DNA of 64,000 nucleotides from positions 15,660 through 79,659 of the forward strand of contig CAZWAY010000023.1 of the NCBI GenBank assembly GCA_964631945.1, read 5' to 3'. This document shows, in pieces, positions 27,254-35,538 of the stretch. How positions within the stretch are numbered: position 1 is the stretch's first letter; every line of letters begins with the position of its first letter. Below the pieces are notes generated by a model. It saw only the letters and a program-made list of their open reading frames with translations, searched no databases and was not told the DNA's origin. Source of the stretch: JABFRZ01 sp964631945. Its GTDB lineage: Bacteria; Planctomycetota; UBA1135; GCA-002686595. A program made the translations under genes and the position numbers.

Positions 27254-27621
27254 CTAGGACCGAACGCGCGCCGCGATCAGTGCGTCGAGCTCGTGCTTCA
27301 GGCGCGCCAGGATCTCGGCGTAGGGGTAGGCCCCGAGCTCGGCGCTGCCCCTTTTCAGGTTCACGTGCGTCGGGCCGCACCACAGGCCCAGGTCCGCGTC
27401 GTCGGTCTCGCCCGGGCCGTTCACGCGGCAGCCCATCACGGCGATGGTGAGGTCGTGCTCGGCGGCGTAGCGCGTGAGCTCCTTGACCTCCTGGGCGAGC
27501 TCGATGAACTTCTCGTTCTCGACGCGCGAGCAGGAGGGGCAGGCGATGATGTTCAGGCCGCTGAAGAAGTTGGGCGGGACCGAGCGGAAGCGTCCGGCCG
27601 CCACGTCGGCCAGGATCGCGC
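27254..27621 (-). pseudogene. ispG 3'-end fragment (duplicate)
   Basis: The reverse frame gives the last 110 or so residues of IspG with both conserved cysteine motifs (ACPSCSR, MGCRVNGPGE), but the tail reads LIAARVRS instead of LIAARR, and the 5' three-quarters of the gene is missing. Beyond 27621 similarity to ispG stops except for nine bases (27624-27632). It cannot make IspG. It matches the end of the intact gene at 29721-30863 with three mismatches in 356 bases. Confidence 0.9.
27266..27621 (-). repeat. 356-bp direct repeat, left copy
   Basis: Matches 29727-30082 in the same orientation with only three mismatches (27281, 27302, 27602), two near one end and one near the other; the 299 bases between them are identical. 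Together the copies bound a 2.1-kb segment with the ATPase pair. Confidence 0.95.
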
Positions 27622-27732
27622 AACCCTTGTCGAGGGAAGAACATCGTCCACGCTCGATCCAGCATGGAACCCAGAGGGTCAGCGGAATCGTAGAGCCCCC
27701 TCCGCTAGGATGCTCGGTCTCATGGGTGCCAA

Positions 27733-29016
27733 GTGCTGACTCGCGTCGAAGCCCTGCACTACCGTTCGCTCAGGTACGTCTCCCGTACCCTTGGGCGCTT
27801 TCAGACCCTCGTCGGCCCCAATGGATCGGGCAAGTCGAGCTTCCTAGATGTCGTCGGTTTGGTCGGCGATCTGCTGCGAGTGGGTCCGAGAAGAGCAATC
27901 CTAGGAGATGGATCCACCGTGATGCAGCGAGCCTCCGACCCGGCACACCTCTGCTGGATGCGGGAGGGCGGAGCCTTCGAATTGGCCGTCGAGGCCGCCG
28001 TTCCGGACGACCGACGTCGCTCCCAGGGCAATGGGAAGTACGAGCGCATTCGCTACGAGATCCGGATCGAGACTGCGGGGCCGGACATGGAGACTCGCTT
28101 GGCCATCGAGAATCTCTGGCTACTGCCAGAGGAGCCATCGAGCTCATCGAGCGCGCGGCAGACCCTGCTGTTCCCCGACCCTCCCGCGCCTCCTCCCCAC
28201 GTTGTGCGCCAGCCCAACAAGCACACTCCACCTGGATGGCGGAAGGTCGTTGGAAAGAACCCGGACGGCAACGACTACTTCGAAGCCGAGACGACCAGGT
28301 GGAAGAGTCCCTTTCGCCTTGGCCCTGAACGATCGGCTCTGGCCAGCTTGCCTGAGGACGAGGAGCGCTTTCCTGCTGCGATCTGGATGAAGCGATTCCT
28401 CATGGACGGCATCCAGAAGGTGATTCTTGATGCTGAAGCAATGAGGCGACCGAGTCCGCCAGGAGCTCCCAAGAGGTTCCTGCCGGATGGGTCGAACCTC
28501 CCCTGGGTAGTCCAGGAGTTGCGGAGCGAGAGCCGGGATCGCTTCCAGCGGTGGATTGAGCACGTTCGAACCGCGATCCCCGACCTAAGAGATGTCACAG
28601 TTACCGAGCGTGAAGAGGACCGACACCGCTACTTGATCGTCGAGTACGCGAACGGCTTAAAGGCCCCCTCATGGCTGGTTTCGGATGGAACTTTGCGTCT
28701 TCTCGCGCTCACCCTTCTTGCCTACGAACCAGAGATCCACGGCATCTACCTGATCGAGGAGCCCGAGAACGGCATTCATCCGCGCGCGGTCGAGACTATC
28801 TTCCAATCTCTCTCCTCCGTCTATGGGGCGCAGGTTCTTTGCGCTTCACACTCTGCAATCGTTCTCGGCCTGGCCCAGCCTCACGACCTGTTGTGCTTTG
28901 CGAAAGACGCAAGCGGAGCGACCGACATCGTTTCGGGTGGCGAGCATCCCCGATTGCGCCATTGGAAGGGCGAGGTGGACCTCGGGACGCTTTTTGCGGC
29001 CGGAGTGCTTGGATGA
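27733..29016 (+). CDS. AAA-family (AAA_21/RecF-like) ATPase
   Basis: The 427-residue protein starts at GTG 27733. It has a Walker A GPNGSGKSS at 28-36, a long middle insert, an ABC-type signature-like VSDGTLRLLAL near 315, and a Walker B IYLIEEPENGIHP near 338, then a Ser-His switch (ASHSAIVL). This is the overcoming-lysogenization/AAA_21 branch seen in many anti-phage systems. The next gene overlaps by ATGA, so the products are probably a complex. G+C is lower than around it, and rare codons such as TTA occur, pointing to horizontal transfer. TAGGAT at 27706 may be its -10 element. Confidence 0.85.
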   Translation: MLTRVEALHYRSLRYVSRTLGRFQTLVGPNGSGKSSFLDVVGLVGDLLRVGPRRAILGDGSTVMQRASDPAHLCWMREGGAFELAVEAAVPDDRRRSQGNGKYERIRYEIRIETAGPDMETRLAIENLWLLPEEPSSSSSARQTLLFPDPPAPPPHVVRQPNKHTPPGWRKVVGKNPDGNDYFEAETTRWKSPFRLGPERSALASLPEDEERFPAAIWMKRFLMDGIQKVILDAEAMRRPSPPGAPKRFLPDGSNLPWVVQELRSESRDRFQRWIEHVRTAIPDLRDVTVTEREEDRHRYLIVEYANGLKAPSWLVSDGTLRLLALTLLAYEPEIHGIYLIEEPENGIHPRAVETIFQSLSSVYGAQVLCASHSAIVLGLAQPHDLLCFAKDASGATDIVSGGEHPRLRHWKGEVDLGTLFAAGVLG

Positions 29017-29630
29017 ACCTCGATCTCGTGGTCTTGGTTCCCGACAAGGACATCGAGCAGGCCCTGACGGGGTTGTTCTCCAGACCCGAGGCAATCGGGA
29101 TCAGACCCATCGAGCGAAAGACGATCATTGCTCATCACCAGCATGACCCCGGGGTGTTCACCACCGGACAAGACTTGTTGGTCAACTACGCTCGCGATTC
29201 TCGCTTCGCATTGGTCGTGTTCGACAGAGCCTGGAGTGGAGCTCCAGAGACGGCAGAGGAGGCGGAGATCCAACTCGAGAAGAAGCTCCGCACGCACTGG
29301 GATGAGAGGGCTCGAGTCGTGTGCATCGATCCCGAGGTCGAGGCTTGGGTATGGAGCGACTCTCAACAAGTAGCCAGCGCACTCGGATGGGAGAGTCTGT
29401 CGGCCCTCAAGGAATGGCTCGCGGGCCGAGGCGAGTGGAATGCGGAAAATGCGAAGCCAGCCGATCCAAAGAGTGCGTTCCTCGCCGCCCTTCGCCAAAG
29501 ACAGATGCAGACCTCGTCCTCGATCTTCAGGCGCCTCGGAGAGTCGGTCAGCACTAGGAAATGCGAAGACAGGGCATTCCTACGCATGCGCAGCGTCTTG
29601 CGCGAGTGGTTTCCGAGCCTGGATAGATGA
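29013..29630 (+). CDS. Coupled partner of the ATPase, MAD4-like hypothetical
   Basis: ATG 29013 overlaps the ATPase stop (ATGA). The 205-residue product has a Rossmann-like start (LDLVVLVPDKDIEQALTGLF), an acidic strand end (ALVVFDRAWSG), a conserved-looking VVCIDPEVEAWVWSD segment and a C-terminal LRMRSVLREWFP. The acidic strand ends are reminiscent of TOPRIM or DUF4276-type partners of AAA ATPases, and the whole recalls the MAD4 protein of the methylation-associated defence system as I remember it; that match is not verified. A nuclease or sensor role beside the ATPase is an inference. Confidence 0.65.
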   Translation: MNLDLVVLVPDKDIEQALTGLFSRPEAIGIRPIERKTIIAHHQHDPGVFTTGQDLLVNYARDSRFALVVFDRAWSGAPETAEEAEIQLEKKLRTHWDERARVVCIDPEVEAWVWSDSQQVASALGWESLSALKEWLAGRGEWNAENAKPADPKSAFLAALRQRQMQTSSSIFRRLGESVSTRKCEDRAFLRMRSVLREWFPSLDR

Positions 29631-29720
29631 GCGGAGCGTCGCTTCCTTGCTCCCTCTTGAATCCGCGTTGACGCGTTCGCTTGTCGAATGGCGCGTGAAC
29701 CTGGACGGGCTTGCGTCGGC

Positions 29721-30863
29721 TCAGCGGCGCGCCGCGATCAGCGCGTCGAGCTCGTGCTTCAGCCGCGCCAGGATCTCGGCGTAGGGGTAGGCCCCGAGCT
29801 CGGCGCTGCCCCTTTTCAGGTTCACGTGCGTCGGGCCGCACCACAGGCCCAGGTCCGCGTCGTCGGTCTCGCCCGGGCCGTTCACGCGGCAGCCCATCAC
29901 GGCGATGGTGAGGTCGTGCTCGGCGGCGTAGCGCGTGAGCTCCTTGACCTCCTGGGCGAGCTCGATGAACTTCTCGTTCTCGACGCGCGAGCAGGAGGGG
30001 CAGGCGATGATGTTCAGGCCGCTGAAGAAGTTGGGCGGGACCGAGCGGAAGCGTCCGGCCGCGACGTCGGCCAGGATCGCGCGCCCGGTCTCGATCTCCA
30101 GGCCCTTGTCGTCGAACGGCACCGTCAGCGAGACGCGCAGCGTGTCGCCGAGTCCGCGCGCCAGCAGCTGCTCGAAGGCGATGCGCGTCTTGATGATGCC
30201 GTCGGGCGGCAGCCCGGCCTCGGTCACGCCGAGGTGCAGCGGCACGTCCGGGCGCAGCGCGGCGAAGCGCACGTTGGCCGCGACCACGTGGCGCGGGTCG
30301 GAGTCCTTGATCGAGACGCAGTAGTCGCGGAAGCCGAGTGAATCGACCATCGCGCAGTGGTCGGCGGCCGAGTGCACCAGCGCGTCGAGCTCGTCGTGCC
30401 CGTCCCGATCCGCGTAGCGCTCGGCCCAGGCCGGCGCGACCGAGCCGGCATTGACGCCGATGCGCAGCGCGAGCGCGTGCTTGCGCGCGACCTCGACCAG
30501 GTAGGCGACCTTCTCCTCGACCGGCTTCGTCTTCTCGTGGTGGTGCAGGTGCCCGGGGTTGTAGCGCAGCTTGTCGACGTGCGGCGCGACGAGCTCCGCC
30601 AGGCGGTAGTTCTCCTGCAGGTCGACCGAGAGCAACGCCTTCGAGCGCGCGCGGATCGTCTTCAGGGCCTCGACGTCGGCCTTGCTGTCGATCGCGATGC
30701 GCACGAGGTCGGCGCCCGCGTCCTCGAGCAGCCGCACCTGCCGCAAGGTCGCCTCCACGTCCTGCGTGCGCGTCGCCGCCATGCTCTGCACGGCGATCGG
30801 CGCGGTGCCGCCCAGGGCCAGCTGCCGGATGTGGATCGTGCGGGACTGGCGCGGCGGGAGCAT
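29721..30863 (-). CDS. ispG: 4-hydroxy-3-methylbut-2-en-1-yl diphosphate synthase
   Basis: The 380-residue product matches IspG (GcpE), the 4Fe-4S enzyme of the non-mevalonate isoprenoid pathway that reduces MEcPP to HMBPP. Visible hallmarks are the N-terminal barrel (MAATRTQDVEATLRQVR, GADLVRIAIDSKADV), DLQENYRLAE, LRIGVNAGSVAP and the cluster cysteines in ACPSC and GCRVNGPGE. The length fits the family and the start at ATG 30863 precedes the conserved domain. Its 3' end is duplicated at 27266-27621, and the present last residues LIAARR differ from the distal copy. It remains complete and should be functional. Confidence 0.95.
   Translation of the reverse strand: MLPPRQSRTIHIRQLALGGTAPIAVQSMAATRTQDVEATLRQVRLLEDAGADLVRIAIDSKADVEALKTIRARSKALLSVDLQENYRLAELVAPHVDKLRYNPGHLHHHEKTKPVEEKVAYLVEVARKHALALRIGVNAGSVAPAWAERYADRDGHDELDALVHSAADHCAMVDSLGFRDYCVSIKDSDPRHVVAANVRFAALRPDVPLHLGVTEAGLPPDGIIKTRIAFEQLLARGLGDTLRVSLTVPFDDKGLEIETGRAILADVAAGRFRSVPPNFFSGLNIIACPSCSRVENEKFIELAQEVKELTRYAAEHDLTIAVMGCRVNGPGETDDADLGLWCGPTHVNLKRGSAELGAYPYAEILARLKHELDALIAARR
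29727..30082 (-). repeat. 356-bp direct repeat, right copy
   Basis: Right-hand copy of the repeat at 27266-27621; here it is the intact 3' end of ispG. Its outer edge lies inside the ispG coding sequence and its inner edge is three codons from the stop. Confidence 0.95.
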
Positions 30864-31054
30864 GGCTCGGAACCGAGCAGGATACCGCTCCTGCGCCGCC
30901 GGACCACGATCCGCACCGGCCGACATCCCCGCCCGCGCCCGGGAGCCCGATCCGCGCTCGCTGCCGGGTTCGAGACGCTCGGCCGCGCCTCCACAATGCG
31001 ACGGGCGCACGGCCTCGAGAGACCGTGCGCCCGTGGGTGCGTCGACGACGCGAC

Positions 31055-31354
31055 CTACTTGGTGACCGTCACCGTCCGGCTGACGAACGAGATGTAGCCC
31101 GTGAAGATGTTCATGATGACGTCGAGCACGGACTGCTGGCTCTTGACGGTGTAGTCCTTGCTGTCGCCGGCCAGCTTCTGGCTGTCGAAGTCGCCGAGCG
31201 GGACGAGACCCCACAGCACGAACCACACGCGCTTCTCCTCTTTCTGGCTGCCCTGCGCGCCCCGGCCGACGGTGTGTTCGAGCGTGTAGCAGCTGGTCGT
31301 GCCCAGCGCCAACACCGCAGCCAGGAGGACGGACGAGCACTTCATCTTGAACAT
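31055..31354 (-). CDS. Small lipoprotein, Bor-like
   Basis: The 99-residue product from ATG 31354 (GAGGGA upstream) has a lipoprotein signal with LGTTSC as lipobox, then CYTLEHTVG, a WFVLWGLVPLGDFDS core and a C-terminal FTGYISFVSRTVTV strand. The C-Y-T start and the W-F-x-x-G-L-V-P-L pattern recall the Bor/TRL-type surface lipoproteins; overall similarity is weak. Probably anchored in the outer membrane. It follows ispG on the same strand after a gap of about 190 bases that shows nothing else. Confidence 0.6.
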   Translation of the reverse strand: MFKMKCSSVLLAAVLALGTTSCYTLEHTVGRGAQGSQKEEKRVWFVLWGLVPLGDFDSQKLAGDSKDYTVKSQQSVLDVIMNIFTGYISFVSRTVTVTK

Positions 31355-31532
31355 GGAAGCTCCCTCGTTTCGGGTAGATGGGTCCGACGCGAACGGCGGG
31401 AATCTATGCCAGCGGGCGCAGCGCGGACAAGGGGCTCTTTGTCGGGGCGAGGGCCAGTGCCTGCCGTGGACTGTCGGTTGCCCCAGGCGGAAGCCGTACG
31501 CGAGCTCGTTCCGTGAGGATGGCCAAGCGTCG

Positions 31533-32018
31533 TCAGCGCGCCGGGACGAACACCCCGCGCAGGATCGCCTCGCCCGCGCTCGAGTTGCGGACCTCGAGCC
31601 GCGTGAGCTTCTCGGCGCCCGCGGGGATCTCGATGCGGCCGTGCCAGGTGCCCGAGATCTCGTCATCGCGCTCGTCGACGATGCGCTCGCCGCCCACCAT
31701 TACCGCGAAGCGGCCGGTGCCGCCGCTCGCGAAGCCGCGGTAGTCGACTTGCGTGACGACGAAGACGAAGCCCGGTGGCACCGTTCCGCCCTCGCAGTAG
31801 GCGACGCCCTGGGCGAACGGGTCGATCGGCGCGTCAAGGTCGAGAGGCGTCTCGGAGCGGGTGCCTAGGAGGCTCACGCTTCCGTCGAGCCTGACGCAGA
31901 GCTCATTCGGGCTGCCATGGCCCTTCCGACCCTGCAGCCGCACGTGCGGTTCGCGCAGCGGCGTGGTCGCCTGCCCCGGCTCGCGCGGCCGGCGCGGCTC
32001 GGACGGCCGCGCGCGCAC
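31533..32018 (-). pseudogene. Truncated copy of the ECF sigma C-terminal domain
   Basis: The 161 codons align with the last 140 or so residues of the fusion gene at 32031-33752: PRRPRE / RRPREL, HVRLQGR / RVRLQGR, DAPIDPFAQ / HAPIDSRQA, FVFVVTQVDY / QAFVVTHAKY, GGERIVDERDD / GGERVVEHERA and GRIEIPAG / GRIEVPPG. It begins 12 bases after that gene stops and has no sigma region, membrane segment or signal, so an outer domain would be stranded in the cytoplasm. Most simply it is the surviving 3' part of a tandem duplicate. The frame is open and no disabling mutation is seen inside, so a short expressed product cannot be excluded. Confidence 0.6.
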
Positions 32019-32030
32019 GATTAGGCCCGG

Positions 32031-33752
32031 TCAGGCGACGAACTCGCCGAACAGTTCCACCTCGCCGGCGCTTCCGCAGCAGAGCTCGAGGTAGGTCAGC
32101 GTCTCCTCGCCCGGCGGCACCTCGATCCGCCCGTCCCACGAGCCCGAGAATCGATCGGCGCGTTCGTGCTCGACGACGCGCTCGCCGCCGATCACGAGCG
32201 CGAACGCGCAGGCCTGGTTCGGGTCTTCGATCGCCGTGCCCAAGTACTTCGCATGCGTCACGACGAACGCCTGGCCCTCCGGCACGAAGCCACCGGAGCA
32301 GAAGGCGGCCTGGCGCGAGTCGATCGGCGCGTGGAAGTCGAGCGGAAGGGGCGAGAGCTCGCTGATGTGCGTCAACCCGCCGGCCATGTCGATGCGGTAC
32401 GCGTTGCCGATGACGTCGCCGCCGCGGCCCTGGAGCCTCACGCGCGGCGCGTCCAGCTCGCGGGGCCGGCGGAGCTCCTCGCGCAGTTCGATCAGGCGCC
32501 GCGCGAGCCGCGCACCCGGGCTCTCGTCGCGGAACGAGGCGCGCGCGCTCGTTCCGTCGCTCGTCGCGTACCACTCGAGCACGCAGCGTTCCTCGGGCAC
32601 GAGCTCGAGCACCTCGAATGCGACCGCGAGGTCCGTGTCGCCGTCGCGCGACCAAAGGAAGTACGTGTGACCGCTCCGGACGGGCGCGCGCTCGGCCGGC
32701 GGCCCGAGCGGGCCGCGCCAGGCCCACAGGTCGCGCACGGGGAGCTCGCCGAGCTCGACGAGGACCCCCTGGTCGCCGACATTCATCCGCGCTTCGAGCG
32801 TCCGGCCGGTGTACCGGATGTTGCGGTCGGTGCCGGCGACGTGCGTGGGGTCGTCGCGTAGCCCGAGCTCGAAGCTGAACGTCGCGAGCTCGTAGTCGTC
32901 GTAGCGGTAGTGCGCGTAGAGCTCGGCCTGCGGCGCGAGGGACTCGAGCTCGACCGGCGCCTCCGCCGCGGCGGTCGGCTCGGCCGCGTGCTCCTCCGTG
33001 CGCTCGCGAGTGGCCGCGAAGGCCGGCCCGCGCGGCGAGGCCTCGGCGCCCTGGGCGGCCGCGTCCGTATGCGCGACCGGCGCCGCGGCTAGCGCAGGCG
33101 CGGTGCTCGGCTCGCGACCGTCGTTCACACGCATCCAGACGATCGCCACGGCCGCGACCGCACCCAAGCCGAGCCCGACGACCGGGAGGTTGCCCGTGCG
33201 GACGCTCGGAGCAGCGCGACCGAGCGGCAGGAGCAGCGCGGCCCACGTCTCGTGTCCGTAGCGCGAATCCAGCTTCGCGCGCAGGAGCTCGTGGGCGCGC
33301 ACGAGCTGCGTGCGCACGGTCGCCGGCTTGGTCCCGAGCCGCGCCGCGATCGCCTGCGGCTCGAGCTCGTGGAAGTAGCGCAGCAGCACGACGCCGCGAT
33401 AGGGCTCGTCGAGCGCGAGGATCGCCGTCACGACGTCGCGCTGCACCGAAAGCCGCTCGAAGGCCGCGGCCACGCTCTCCTGCGCTTCGCCGCGCGCGAC
33501 ACGCTCCTCGCGCACCGTGCGACGCATCTCACTGCGCCGCCGATCGCGCGCCAGGTTCCCCGCGACCCGACCCAGCCAGCCGCGCAGGGCGCCGCGCTCG
33601 CGCGGACCGCCGCCGAGGGCGCGCAGCCAGGTTTCCTGCGCCACGTCCGCGCTCTCGTCGTCCTTGCCGAGCAACCCGCGCGCGACGGCGCGGACGAAGG
33701 CGTCGTGCTCGAGCAGCGTCTCGGCGGAGAGGGGAGGGGGCCTCGAATCCAT
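32031..33752 (-). CDS. ECF sigma factor fused to membrane segment and outer domain
   Basis: The 573-residue product starts at ATG 33752. Residues 15-75 form sigma region 2 (HDAFVRAVARGLLGKDDESADVAQETWLRAL) and 100-165 region 4 (ILALDEPYRGVVLLRYFHEL, ARLGTKPATVRTQLVRAHELL). A single hydrophobic segment follows (189-207, VVGLGLGAVAAVAIVW), then about 360 residues with an alanine-rich linker and two beta-rich domains that should lie outside the membrane. Sigma factors with such tethered C-terminal parts are known in planctomycetes; the tail probably replaces or assists an anti-sigma control (inference). It is divergent from the ABC-F gene. Confidence 0.85.
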   Translation of the reverse strand: MDSRPPPLSAETLLEHDAFVRAVARGLLGKDDESADVAQETWLRALGGGPRERGALRGWLGRVAGNLARDRRRSEMRRTVREERVARGEAQESVAAAFERLSVQRDVVTAILALDEPYRGVVLLRYFHELEPQAIAARLGTKPATVRTQLVRAHELLRAKLDSRYGHETWAALLLPLGRAAPSVRTGNLPVVGLGLGAVAAVAIVWMRVNDGREPSTAPALAAAPVAHTDAAAQGAEASPRGPAFAATRERTEEHAAEPTAAAEAPVELESLAPQAELYAHYRYDDYELATFSFELGLRDDPTHVAGTDRNIRYTGRTLEARMNVGDQGVLVELGELPVRDLWAWRGPLGPPAERAPVRSGHTYFLWSRDGDTDLAVAFEVLELVPEERCVLEWYATSDGTSARASFRDESPGARLARRLIELREELRRPRELDAPRVRLQGRGGDVIGNAYRIDMAGGLTHISELSPLPLDFHAPIDSRQAAFCSGGFVPEGQAFVVTHAKYLGTAIEDPNQACAFALVIGGERVVEHERADRFSGSWDGRIEVPPGEETLTYLELCCGSAGEVELFGEFVA

Positions 33753-33897
33753 GGGCAGCGTCTCCAGTGTGAGGGGCCGCGGGGAGGACGGCAGCCCTCT
33801 TCCGGGCGCTACACGAAACTCCGCTTCCCTTCCTCCCCGACTTCTCCCGGAGGGGCCCGACCGGCGGCGCTGGAGCCGATGGTAGGCTGCACGGCTG

Positions 33898-35538
33898 ATG
33901 ATCGCGCTCAGCGGTGTCGCCAAGCACTACGGCCGGCGGGCCCTGCTCGTCGACGCCTCGTTCCAGCTCGACCCGGGCGACAAGGTCGGGCTGCTGGGGC
34001 CGAACGGCTCGGGCAAGTCGACGCTGTTCCGCCTGATCGTGGGCGAGGACACGCCCGACGACGGCGAGATCTCGGTGCCGAAGAACCTCGCCATCGGGTA
34101 CTTCCGCCAGGACGCCGGCGAGGCGAGCGAGCGGCGCGTGCTGGACGAGGCCATCGCCGGCAGCGGCAAGCTCGGCGACCTGCACCACGAGCTGGCGGAG
34201 CTGGAGCACGAGCTGGCCGACCCGGCCCACGCCGACGACCTGGACGCGCTCCTGGCGCGCTTCGGCGAGGTGCAGGGCGACTACCAGCAGCTGGGCGGCT
34301 ACGAGCTCGAGGCGCGCGCGCGCGAGGTGCTGCACGGCCTGGGCTTCCACGACGAGCAGATCGAGGCGGAGATGAGCTCGCTCTCCTCCGGCTGGCGCAT
34401 GCGCGTCTCGATGGCCAAGGTCCTGATCGGCAAGCCCGACGTGCTGCTCCTGGACGAACCCACCAACCACCTCGACATCGAGTCGATCCTGTGGCTCGAG
34501 CGCTTCCTGGCCGAGAGCAAGGCCGCGCTCTTGATGACCTGCCACGACCGCGACTTCCTGAACCGCGTCGTCAAGCGCCTGGTGGACATCGACGAGGGCC
34601 AGCTGGTCGAGTACGGCGGCAACTACGACTTCTACGACCGCGAGCGCAAGGTGCGCGGCGCGCAGCAGGCCGCGGCCTACGGGCGCCAGCAGGCCATGCT
34701 GCGCAAGGAGGAGCGCTTCATCGAGCGCTTCGAGAAGCACGCCGCCAAGGCCGCGCAGGTGCAGTCGCGCATCAAGAAGCTCGACAAGATCGAGAAGCTC
34801 GAGCCGCCGCGCAAACGCATCCTGGTGCCGTTCGAGTTCAAGCCGCCGCCGCGCTCGGGCAACGACGTGGTCACCCTGGCGGGCGTGAGCAAGCGCTACG
34901 GCACGCGCGCCGTGTACGACGGGTTCGACTTCGAGGTCAAGCGCGGCGAGCGCTGGGCCGTGATCGGCGTCAACGGGGCCGGCAAGTCGACGCTGCTCAA
35001 GATGGTGGCGGGCCAGCTCGAACCCGACGGCGGCACGGTGCGCCTGGGCGCGAGCCTCAAGCTCGGCTACTTCGCGCAGTCGGCGCTGGAGGTCCTGGAC
35101 CCGAAGCTCACCGTGTGGGAGCAGATCGACCAGGCCTTCCCGCTCGCCACCATCCCCTCCAAGCGCAGTCTGCTGGGCGCCTTCGACTTCCCCGGCGACG
35201 ACATCGACAAGCACATCCACGCGCTCTCGGGCGGCGAGCGCTCGCGCCTCGTCCTGGCGCAGATGCTGTTCGACCCGCCCAACTTCCTGGTGCTGGACGA
35301 GCCCACCAACCACCTCGACCTCGAGACCAAGGAGATGCTGGTCCAGACGCTCGCGCGCTTCGAGGGCACGATGCTGTTCGTCAGCCACGACCGCGCCTTC
35401 CTGCGCGGTCTGGCGACGCGCGTGCTCGACCTCTCGGGCGGCGGCGAGGGCATCGCCAAGAAGCCGCTGGTCTTCCCCGGCGACTACCGCCAGTGGGTCG
35501 AGCGCACCGGACACGAGGCCCCGGGCGTGCACCGCTGA
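33898..35538 (+). CDS. ABC-F family ATPase (ribosome-associated type)
   Basis: The 546-residue product has two ABC cassettes and no membrane domain. The first has Walker A GPNGSGKST at 34-42, signature LSSGWRMRVSMAKV and LLLDEPTNHLDIES; the second has GVNGAGKST, LSGGERSRLVLAQM and LVLDEPTNHLDLET. Between them is the charged interdomain linker with a coiled arm (QQAMLRKEERFIERFEKHAAKAAQ). This is the Uup/EttA/YheS class, which acts at the ribosomal E site to regulate or rescue translation; the exact subgroup is unclear. TAGGCT lies only nine bases before ATG 33898, so the transcript may be nearly leaderless. Confidence 0.92.
   Translation: MIALSGVAKHYGRRALLVDASFQLDPGDKVGLLGPNGSGKSTLFRLIVGEDTPDDGEISVPKNLAIGYFRQDAGEASERRVLDEAIAGSGKLGDLHHELAELEHELADPAHADDLDALLARFGEVQGDYQQLGGYELEARAREVLHGLGFHDEQIEAEMSSLSSGWRMRVSMAKVLIGKPDVLLLDEPTNHLDIESILWLERFLAESKAALLMTCHDRDFLNRVVKRLVDIDEGQLVEYGGNYDFYDRERKVRGAQQAAAYGRQQAMLRKEERFIERFEKHAAKAAQVQSRIKKLDKIEKLEPPRKRILVPFEFKPPPRSGNDVVTLAGVSKRYGTRAVYDGFDFEVKRGERWAVIGVNGAGKSTLLKMVAGQLEPDGGTVRLGASLKLGYFAQSALEVLDPKLTVWEQIDQAFPLATIPSKRSLLGAFDFPGDDIDKHIHALSGGERSRLVLAQMLFDPPNFLVLDEPTNHLDLETKEMLVQTLARFEGTMLFVSHDRAFLRGLATRVLDLSGGGEGIAKKPLVFPGDYRQWVERTGHEAPGVHR

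Noticed and set aside
27622..29726. Integrase or transposase inside the ispG-bounded cassette
   Set aside because: Both strands were checked; only the ATPase and its partner are present, and no terminal inverted repeats were seen at the repeat edges.
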